64,000 nt of DNA from assembly GCA_031216915.1 (NCBI GenBank), contig CM062294.1:28272985-28336984 (forward strand), given 5' to 3'. Below are positions 56,447 to 64,000 of the stretch, piece after piece (position 1 is the stretch's first letter; each line of letters opens with the position of its first letter). Under the pieces are notes generated by a model that did not search any database, was not told the origin of the DNA, and saw only the letters and a program-made list of their open reading frames with translations. The stretch comes from Pictodentalium vernedei (Eukaryota > Mollusca > Scaphopoda > Dentaliida > Dentaliidae). The translations under genes and the position numbers were made by a program.

Positions 56447-57074
56447 TTAACCCGTTCACTGCCACGCCCTCTTTAGCCATACAATGTATATGGAGGACCT
56501 CAGTGTACGCCCGTATGTGAGGAAGTATAATAAATTTATGATACACTTGTATCATCTGATTAATTGTTGGAAAGGGCTCACAGAGCCCTTTCCAACAATT
56601 AATTAGATAGTAGGTTTGATCTGCGCATACTGGAACGTAGGGGGCGCGGTGGCTCAGTCTGTAGAGATGCAGGCTGCAAGCCGAGAGGAGCTCGGTTCGA
56701 ATCTCACCTGCGGCAACCGCGTTGTGTCCTTGGGCAAGGCACTTCACCCCCATTGCCAACGTGGGGGCACGGTGACGCTTTATACTAAGGCGTACTGCAC
56801 GTCGATGGTGCACCTGTCTTCAACCAATGCTAACCCTGCTTGTGTGGAGTTAGTATGTTGAGGAGCTAACAGTTGCTCGCCGTTGCTCGGTGGTTCTCAA
56901 AGGGTACTCCGGATTCCTCCACCCGTAAAACTGTCGTGGTCATGATTAGCCATTGTGCAGAAATATGTGAACTTAAACACCAATAAATAAATAATAATAA
57001 ATAAATAACTGGAACGTAGAGATAATCATCATAAAATAGATGACAATAGCTGCTTTCGGCAGCGAAAGTGTTAA
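56447..57074 (+). mobile_element. TTAA MITE, family F, copy 2, carrying a SINE
   Basis: It starts ttaacccgttcactgccacg and ends gcagcgaaagtgttaa. The hairpin ttgttggaaagggctcacag and complement is at about 56565-56602. A SINE interrupts it at 56641-57007. Confidence 0.9.
56641..57007 (+). mobile_element. SINE with tRNA-like head (plus strand), 12-bp target duplication
   Basis: The head starts ggggcgcggtggctcagtct (A-box) and continues to cggttcgaatctcacctg (B-box). The body starts cgcgttgtgtccttgggcaa and ends gaacttaaacacc with an aaataaat tail. The repeat actggaacgtag flanks it at 56629-56640 and 57008-57019. It shows the SINE in sense orientation. Confidence 0.96.
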
Positions 57075-57663
57075 CCACAAAGAAAAACTCACAAATGGCA
57101 AGTATTATTGTTTTATGGTAAAATCAATTTGACTCTTTTTGCTATCTGTGTGTTTCATGTAGGTCTTGATCTAATGATTCTGTGTAGGTGTACATTAATG
57201 ATAAGGTTTTCATGTACCACTAATAATTAACGCGTTAAACAGTGTTGAGATGAGTGTTGTGAAAACATGGAAAAGAGAATTTTTTCCATTTATCAATATT
57301 AATTTATCGACATAACGCTTACAAAAGAACACCATACGACGATCGTTCCATCACAGAAGACGTCACGTGCGATATTTTCTGATAACGACATGCTTGTTGC
57401 GAGTGTGTTGTTTGAGATTTAAAATCTGGTGGGTTGGTGTCTTAAGGTGCTTTCACACTGGACGCGGTCGATCATCTGTTTCTCGCATACGTATTCACCC
57501 ACGACGGCAGTTGCCGCGCATCAAAGTATGACCGAATAACGCGCATCACGTCCCAAAAGTCTCAGAGTTTAAACAACCAACAGCAAATGAAGTTTCACAT
57601 TAATTCACTATGGTCGCCATATCTCTGTAGCGATACGTGACTGTTATAAAATGAGATCGCTTT
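57075..57663. other. Unassigned sequence
   Basis: Nothing recognised. Confidence 0.35.
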
Positions 57664-58186
57664 TTGGGGGCAAACCAGGGTAAAAAAATCGCCAGAGAAA
57701 GGGTCATGGAGGATTGTAACCGTAATTGGCGAGAGCGAGTCAAATCAAAGAGGTCTTTGGGTGGCCTGCGTGATAAAGAGAAGCCAGGTTTTGAAGAGTA
57801 CCTTGATGGCACCTTTGGGGGGGGGGGGGTCACTGTTGTTCAAGCTGAGGTCACAATCCCTGGAGCTGAGGGGAAAAATTGGGAGAGAGGGGGAAAGGGA
57901 GTGCCAGATGTGTAACTTGGGCATGGTGGAGACCCTGGAACACTTTCTTCTAGAATGCCCAAAGTACCAGTCTAAAAGAATGAGATTCACTGGGAGTATA
58001 ATGGGGAAGTGGGATGGGAGAATGAAGGACATGTGGTTAGGGGGAGACTCAAAGGAGAGGGTTAATATGCTAATCGGAGAGATTGGGAAGAATAGGGCAA
58101 GGGATGTTATCAAGCAGTTCGTCTCCGGGGGTTGGGAGGAGAGGAGAAGCGTGGGAATAGGGAGGCAGTTGGGAGTTCAGGGGTAA
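57664..58186 (+). pseudogene. LINE reverse-transcriptase C-terminal relic
   Basis: The frame from 57664 gives ARERVMEDCNRNWRERVKSK and EKPGFEEYLDGTFGG. At a run of ten or more G (about 57818-57828) the reading shifts to the frame starting 57761, giving LLFKLRSQSLELRGKIG, then CQMCNLGMVETLEHFLLECP (C-x2-C-x7-H-x4-C knuckle), and ends at 58186. This is the C-terminal part of a LINE reverse-transcriptase protein, a different lineage from the LINE at 34806. It is 5'-truncated and frameshifted. Confidence 0.85.
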
Positions 58187-58361
58187 CCAAGGTCTTCTCG
58201 TCCGAATACCGCGACAAATCAGCGGCTAGCCAAAGTTATTATGTTATTATTATTGACGATTTGTTGCTATTTCGAAAGTATCCTCAACGCGGAAAATTCT
58301 ACAGTTTTGCTATTTGCTAGGAATGGAACAAAATGATATAACGCAATGTTAATTGTAGTTA

Positions 58362-58674
58362 CAGTTAAAACTAGAAGTCCTGTCACGAACTCCGTGCTTA
58401 TCTAGGCTTAATTGCGCGTAGGAATTGCGCGCAATTGCCATATGGAATGACATCCAAATCACGGCAGGTTCTCCTGGTTACTCATAGCAAACACAAGCAA
58501 TGTTTCTGTCAATGGATCTCCGTGTAACCCGGAGGTCCATTGGCTGAAACATTGCTTGTGCACAGGCCAAATGTACAGAATTTGATAGCCTTATTGTGGT
58601 CATACCGCGTAGATTAACGCGCAAATCGACGCGCCATTTGTGCGCTTTCATGACAGGACTTCTAGTTTTAACTG
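58362..58674. mobile_element. Mariner-type MITE, family L, full length
   Basis: Perfect inverted ends cagttaaaactagaagtcct plus gtca, flanked by TA at 58360-58361 and 58675-58676. The central hairpin (ggatctccgtgtaacccgga) lies at about 58512-58548. CAGT ends with TA targets fit Tc1/mariner. It has no coding, so it is non-autonomous. Confidence 0.93.
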
Positions 58675-59257
58675 TATATTCGTATTCTGTAATATCTATG
58701 AGGGTCAAACGAATCTTACATTGGGGATGGAAAATATTCTCAAATCGAATCGGGACAAAGGATATCGAATAGAATCTCGACTCACTGATTAACAGCATTT
58801 TCTAGATAGTTTTTTGATCTTGGGCTAACTTTGATTTCTAAACAGTCTAACAGAAATGAAACCCTCTATCGTTCTGGCACCTATTTACTCACGGTGGCAT
58901 TATTCGGATGTGGTCTTAGACGCACGATGCAAGTGTCGCGAGCAGTCAGAGGCGACTGACGCTCGATGAAAGGGAAGGGGCACAAATGTCAAAGACGCAC
59001 ATAACCTACCATAGTTCGGCACAGTTTGGAGAAAGGTTGTAATAATATCCCTACCGTCTCTTTTTTAAGTGTTCACGCCAGAGTTTAATTTATTTCTGCT
59101 ACACTAACCATCTTCCAACCTGAAGGGTATTTCCTCTACTTCAACCTTCTTCCATCCCGAAGGCTTCGAAGATGGCTGGTGTACAAAAGATAGACTGTAC
59201 TGCCCGGAACTGGAATGTTTCGCCAAATTCAACATGTTTTTGTTTATTAAAGTTCAG
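58675..59257. other. Unassigned sequence
   Basis: Nothing recognised. Confidence 0.35.
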
Positions 59258-59863
59258 CAGTGGCGTAGCCAGTCCAATGCAAGTGTGTGGGGGGACTCAC
59301 AGAACCTGGCTTAACTCCATTTTAATAAGGGAAGGAGGGGGGGGGGGGGTGAGGGTGGTGTGTGCGGGAAAAGCTATCTCATATATTTTGCGTCCCTAAA
59401 GTTTGAGCTAGATAACCAAGGTAACAATAATCAGGGTTTCCAATAGAGGGAAATACATTTGTCCGATTAGGGGCGGCTAAGAGTCGTCGATGGGTGGGAG
59501 TGGGGGTGGGGTGGGGGGGGGGGGGGGTGGGGTGTGGTGGGTGTTGAACCCTGGAATTCACAATTTTTCTACCACAGGCCGAACCATGGATTTTTTGAAT
59601 TTTGAATTCCAGGGTTCAAAACCCCTATCTCCTAGCATCTGAGCGGATATTTTGAGTTGTTTCATGTAATGACGACTGTCTATCGTTTTACCGACACAGA
59701 TATTAGGACAAGCAATCTACAAATCTACAACCTAACCCCCATGGACCTTACCCCCTATGATTTTTATGCCATTTTTGGACATATTGCGAGGACCAACTTT
59801 GAAGGGAAGTGTGGGGGGGGGGGGGGCGCATCCCCCCAATCCCTCCCCGTGGCCACGCCACTG
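59258..59863. mobile_element. hAT-like MITE with cagtggcgtagcc ends
   Basis: The left end cagtggcgtagcca and right end tggccacgccactg are inverted; such ends are common in hAT elements. The interior is rich in G runs and includes a smaller inverted repeat at 59541-59620 (gttgaaccctggaattc and complement). The 8-bp target duplication is not clear. Confidence 0.72.
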
Positions 59864-59879
59864 ACAGTCAGGGCCATAT

Positions 59880-60408
59880 CATTTCGATACATTTTACTGA
59901 TAGAGGAAAGTGGAGAGAGAACCACTGAGTAGAGACTAGCAACTGGATGACCCTCCTTCTTAATACATACGCTGCCGAAAGTGACTATAGTCACCTATTG
60001 TATGATGATTATCTGTACGTTCTGGTATGCGCAGATCAAATTTACCATCTGATGAATTGTTGGAAAGGGCTCAAAGAGCCCTTTCCAAAAATTAATCATA
60101 TGATAGAGTTTCACGTATGTTATAAAGTTTATTAAACTTCCTCGCGTACATAGTGGTCTTCCATATATAGAAAAAGTGGGCGTGGCAGCAAAGGGGTTAT
60201 TAACTCGACACAAGCAGTGAGCGACTAGAAATGCACCATTTATGTGCAGTACGACCTAATCACAGCATCACCGTACCCCCCCCCCCCCCCACGAGGCAAT
60301 CGGTATTATGTGTCTTTCCCAAGCACAACACAAATAGTAAGGGCCCGAATCGAACGGTCGGCAGTTTGGTTTAAAGTCCAGTGCTCTAACCAATGAGCCA
60401 CCCGGCCA
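59880..60408 (-). mobile_element. SINE with tRNA-like head, split by a MITE
   Basis: Body sequence (gagagaaccactgagtagag) precedes the family-F MITE at 59960-60203. After it, actcgacacaagcagtgagc resumes the body and continues to a tRNA-like head (minus strand gggtggctcattggttagag, then cgttcgattcgggccc). A run of about fifteen C lies at 60277-60291. The tail is missing. Confidence 0.85.
59960..60203 (-). mobile_element. TTAA MITE, family F, copy 3, inside a SINE
   Basis: Bounded by TTAA at 59960-59963 and 60200-60203. The right end is gtgggcgtggcagcaaaggg. The hairpin ttgttggaaagggctcaaag and complement is at about 60057-60092. The host SINE reads continuously if the element and one TTAA are removed. 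Confidence 0.92.
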
Positions 60409-60620
60409 AATTCAATTAAACTTGCTTTTATTCTCAAAGAGCATATTACAGGAATGCCTGTGTATTGGCATACGTTTTTGCTATCATTACTGACACATTG
60501 TGCAATGTCGTGCCTGGAAAATAGATTAGAGGATTTTTTGTTCCCGCGTGAAATAACGACATTGTGTCATACCTCTTATTTCTGCGTTGGTGGTGATAGG
60601 CGACAACGAGCAAAGAAACT

Positions 60621-61655
60621 CCAATGTGCACTAGTACGCTGAAAGCAAACTGAGTCCAATGGATACTCTTGCACTGAACGCTAACTGAACCCAACGTACA
60701 CTAGTACGCCGAAAGCAAACTGAGTCCAACTTACACTAGTACGTTAAAAGCAAACTGAGTCCAACTTACACTAGTACGTTGAAAGCAAACTGAATCCAGC
60801 GTACACGAGTACACTGAACGTAAGCTCAGTCCAACGTGCACTAGTGCGATGAAAGCAAGTCCAACACACACTAGTGTACTGTAAGCAAACCGAGTCTAAT
60901 GTACACTAGTATACCGGAAGCAAACTGAGTCTAACGTACTCTAGCATGCCGAAAGAAAACTGAGTCTAACGTACGCTTGTAAATTGAAAGCAAGCTGAGC
61001 CCAAACGTGCCCCAATTCGCTGAAAGAAAACCGAGTCCAGCATACTCTAGTTTGCTGAAAGCAAACTGAGTCCAATATACACGAGTACACTGAAACTAAA
61101 CTGAGTCCAACGTACTCCAGTTCGCTGAAAGCAAACTGAGCACAACATACTCCAGTTCGCTGAAACCAAACAGAGTCCAACATACTCCAGTTCGCTGAAA
61201 GCAAACTGAGTCCTACGAACTCTAGTTTGTTGAAAGCAAACTGAGTCCAACATACACTAGTTCGCTGAAAGCAAACTGAGTCCAACGTACACTCGTGTGC
61301 TGAAGGAAAACTGAGTCAATCATACACTAGTACGCTGTAAGAAAACTGAGTCCAACCTCCACTAGTTCGCTGAAAGCAAACTGAGTTCACTGTACACTAG
61401 TTCGGTGAAAGCAAACTGGGTCCAGCGTACATTAGTGCACTGAAAGCAAACTGAATTCAATGTACACTAGTATGCTGAAAGTAAACTGATTCCAACTTAC
61501 ACTAGTACGCTGAAGCAAACTAAATGCATCATACACTCGTGCGCTGAATACAAACTCAGTCTATATACACTAGTGTGTTGAAAGCAGCTGGGACCATCGG
61601 ACACTTCCATGCTGAAACCGAACCGATTCCAACGTACACTAGCACCCAGAAAGTG
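60621..61655 (-). repeat. 35-bp minisatellite, about 29 degenerate units
   Basis: The unit is approximately ccaacgtacactagtacgct then gaaagcaaactgagt. Because 35 is not a multiple of 3, each minus-strand frame cycles through three peptides every 105 bp, seen as LDSVCFQRTS..., CWTQFAFNKL... and VGLSLLSANW... in frames at 60941-61285 and 61047-61253. These frames are by-products of the repeat, not genes. Confidence 0.93.
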
Positions 61656-62004
61656 GTGGACATAGGCGACTATTTTTCCTATACGTAGAGATCCTCTTCC
61701 ATTTTCACACCAAGGTTCGAGTTTGTCGAGTCGAACCACCTGCCACATGTTGAATCTTCGCTTGAAAATTAGAATGCAAATGCATACCGACATCCCCTCG
61801 TTTAATGAAAAAATATATTTCGTACGAAATTCCTCGAGATTTCTTTGCAACTCCTAACAATTTTTATCCTCGTAGCGCAAACTTTTGAGAAGTTGCGATT
61901 ACATACACCATCTACTTCCAACCCACCTTGTATTTTATGAGAATGTGTCATCTGAAAGCTGTTAAGACAGCTTTATTCTCACTACCACCTTTGGGAATAT
62001 CTTC
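61656..62004. other. Unassigned, with the first copy of a duplicated flank
   Basis: The piece 61945-62004 is the first copy of the 174-bp duplication described in the next entry. Confidence 0.5.
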
Positions 62005-62406
62005 TTAACCCTTCACCTAGCATGAAAAGCAGACGACACTTGCAAAACAAAGTCTTGAATAACTATTTTTTTTCATTTTTGTCTCAAAAACATAGGTTAT
62101 GACCCCTCGTTGGAACGAGTGTCATCTGAAAGCTGTTAGGACAGCTTTATTCTCACTACCACCTTTGGGAATATCTTCTGAACCCTTTACCTAGCATGAA
62201 AAGCAGACGACACTTGCAAAACAAATTCTTGAATAACTATTTTTTGTTAATTTTTGTCTCAAAAACATAGGTTATGACCCCTCGTTCCAACGAGGGGTCA
62301 TAACCTATGTTTTTGAGACACAAAATGAAACAATAATTAAAATTAATTGGCGATTTTTGAGAATAGTGCTGGCCGGTTTTGGCCGTTACGTTGGGTAAAG
62401 GGTTAA
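62005..62406 (-). mobile_element. TTAA hairpin MITE, family A-alpha, rearranged by a 174-bp tandem duplication
   Basis: The left flank and left arm (gtgtcatctgaaagctgtta at 61945 and again at 62119) are duplicated, so the left terminus occurs at 62005 and at about 62181 (gaaccctttacctagc). The break lies inside the palindrome, after ccctcgttggaacga. The right end (gttgggtaaagggttaa) is intact. Confidence 0.88.
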
Positions 62407-63393
62407 GTAATTGTTCGTATCAACTATCTCAATTAAATTTGAAGAGTTACACATGTCACGAATCTCATTCAATGGAATGTATTAATATCAGAGCTCATCT
62501 ACAATCACAAGATAATAACCCTAATATTTCTGTACTCTGCGGCACTCGATTTGTACTTGTATCATCGCAAGTGGTATAGCAGGGACGCTCCACCCCTGAA
62601 TTGGGTGAGGAATGGTTGAAGGAAATGTGACGTCATAGTCACGTAGCCCAGTAACGTCATGTTGGATAGTCGTTCTAGCCTGCGTGAGCGGTCATGTTTT
62701 GACCCTTATCACCATAGAGATGCGTGTTGTCAGTACGCATGCGTAGCGCGTGTTCTTAAGATGACACGCGTTTCCGTCGTTCATTCTGTATACTGGAGGC
62801 CACGATCTTAGTCTTTTTGGTGGCAGGTGGTTGTTGTGATCCTGGGCGGCTTTTAATACATTGTGAGTGTGTTTGGAGATATGTTCGATTGAATGGGAGT
62901 ATATCTAATTACCCAAAATAGCCCAGCAACTACTTATGTTGATCGGATTCCTTCAGGATTCTATTTCTTCTTTATTTCTATCTTTATAGCACATAGTGCT
63001 ATAGGACAGTGGGACCCTCCGGTGAGATGTTCGGTTGGCCCGGCGTGTACTCTGCAAGAGCAGAGGAGTCCTAGATCGGAGGGTGATTCGTTACTATACT
63101 GAGTCAAAACAGAAAGTATAATTGAAACAAACGTGAAAAAATAGCATAAAGGATGAAATATAATAGTTCTAATGTTGCATGTTTGTGGACAAGAAGTCGT
63201 GCAAAGAGTTTAATGACATGCTGTTGTTGTCTACCCAACCGTATTAAATTTTGCTACGGATTACAAAATAGCATGTGCTACCCGAGAATGTCAAATTGAA
63301 TGGGTGGCCGACGATTTTCTTTGTGTTATGTTGTGCTAGAGAGCCTGGGTTATTGGGAAAACACGCTAGTTTTGGTCTTCCGACATTTATAAA
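62407..63393. other. Unassigned, with a CRE-type palindrome
   Basis: A tgacgtca palindrome is at 62628-62635, with acgtca half-sites nearby and a cgcatgcgtagcgcg GC-rich tract at about 62735-62752. This could be a promoter or an LTR remnant. I found no partner LTR and no coding sequence tied to it. Confidence 0.35.
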
Positions 63394-64000
63394 ATGCCAA
63401 GGTTAACCGAAAATCAGAGGTTGCGTGCCATTGGTGTGCATGAGGCTGGGATACCTCCAGATGAGCTCGCTGCTAAGTTCGGAGCCACTTTGGCCACTAT
63501 TTACCGTCTCATTGGAAGGTATAGAACCACTTGATCTACTGTCAACCGACCGCACTCAGGTCGACCAAGAGTTACGACCCCTGCACAAGACCGACACATC
63601 AGGACGTCTCACTTGTGGGATTGCTTCCTTCTGGCGACGAGGACAGCAGCAATTACTCCTGATAGAACTAACAATAGAATCAATGCAAAAAATATCCGCA
63701 ACAGACTCGCTGCACACGGCATCCGAAGTAGGCGTCCATACCACGGACCAATCCTTACCCAACGTCATCGTACGGTCAGAAAGGAATGGATACGTCAGCG
63801 TGTCCACTGGACTCAGCAGCGTTTGAGCACAGTTCTTTTTAGTGATGAATCACGATTTTGTCTACGGCGCGCTGATGGTAGGGCAAGAGTGTATCGCCGA
63901 CGAGGAGAACGGTTTTCCGATGCTTGCGTGCGGGAATGCGACCGTTTCGGCGGGGGTAGTGTAATGGTTTGGGCAGGAATTTCCTTGCACCATCGAACGC
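63394..64000 (+). pseudogene. Tc1-like transposase, one in-frame stop, runs off the right edge
   Basis: One frame stays open from ATG 63394 to the window end except for TGA at 63532. The N-terminus MPRLTENQRLRAIGVHEAGI and following GATLATIYRLIGRYRTT is a helix-turn-helix. After the stop come HSGRPRVT (GRPR-like linker) and a second DNA-binding part (NRINAKNIRNRLAAHGIRSR). The catalytic core starts with LFSDESRF (first Asp) and continues to GGGSVMVWAGIS. The second and third catalytic residues lie past or at the edge. About 202 of a usual ~340 residues are visible. The stop could come from a CGA-to-TGA change. The rest is remarkably intact. Confidence 0.93.

Noticed and set aside
60941-61285. 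Repeat-protein gene on the minus strand
   Set aside because: The open frame follows from the 35-bp period of a minisatellite and appears in several phases.
62628-62830. Promoter or solo LTR around the tgacgtca palindrome
   Set aside because: No paired LTR, no clear tg...ca ends, no target duplication and no adjacent gene; kept only as a note.
1-64000. Endogenous viral sequence
   Set aside because: I saw no retroviral gag, protease, integrase or envelope-like frames; the reverse-transcriptase relics are all of non-LTR (LINE) type.

Overview
The window looks like repeat-dense nuclear DNA from an animal, most likely a marine invertebrate. The evidence is composition (AT-rich, with long A/T, C/G and AAAT runs), the absence of any operon or dense coding, and the content: SINEs with RNA polymerase III heads, truncated CR1/Jockey-like LINE ends, Tc1/mariner, hAT-like and TTAA-type (piggyBac-like) short elements, satellites and minisatellites. 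Repeats of the kind at 2300 and 16100-16680 (runs of cggacg units and gggcataactcc motifs) made me think of molluscs, but the sequence alone does not settle the phylum. No intact host gene was recognised. The only protein-like sequences are transposase and reverse-transcriptase relics plus one unrecognised basic, proline-rich reading frame at 21543-21971.

Layout. 1-7500: a hairpin element, three copies of a TTAA hairpin MITE (family A), two SINE fragments and one long SINE, a reversed copy of a repeat called Q here, and a 147-bp satellite array (5306-7204). 7700-13500: relics of at least three LINEs, one split by a MITE and one sitting inside a family-G MITE, and a 5S-headed SINE with clear target duplications. 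13700-20200: family-A MITEs, a tandem 144-147 bp hairpin repeat, an internally deleted Tc1 transposase, and a 0.7-kb dispersed repeat (R). 20200-24700: mostly unrecognised, with the basic reading frame, a Tc1/mariner-type MITE and more family-A copies. 24900-29850: three copies of repeat Q with internal ~237-bp tandem units and a terminal hairpin, then a palindromic MITE. 30600-38700: MITEs, a 5S-headed SINE, and a 5'-truncated LINE inserted in a family-D MITE with a 31-bp target duplication. 39000-42000: a 2.6-kb foldback element with ~0.63-kb inverted arms. 42000-48600: duplicated segments, hairpins and a hAT-like MITE holding a nested MITE. 49200-57100: tRNA- and 5S-headed SINEs, several nested in MITEs. 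57600-62400: a LINE 3' coding relic, a mariner-type MITE, a hAT-like MITE, a SINE split by a MITE, a 35-bp minisatellite and a rearranged family-A MITE. 63394-64000: a Tc1-like transposase running off the right edge with a single in-frame stop.

How the parts relate. The strongest biology is the nesting record: SINEs and LINEs inside MITEs, MITEs inside SINEs and LINEs, and one filled site paired with a related unfilled site. The most unusual signal is one SINE body carried by two kinds of Pol III head, tRNA-like and 5S rRNA-derived, with the 5S segment apparently set between tRNA-like flanks. Family names A, D, F, G, H, J, K, L, M, N, P, Q and R are labels made up for this window.
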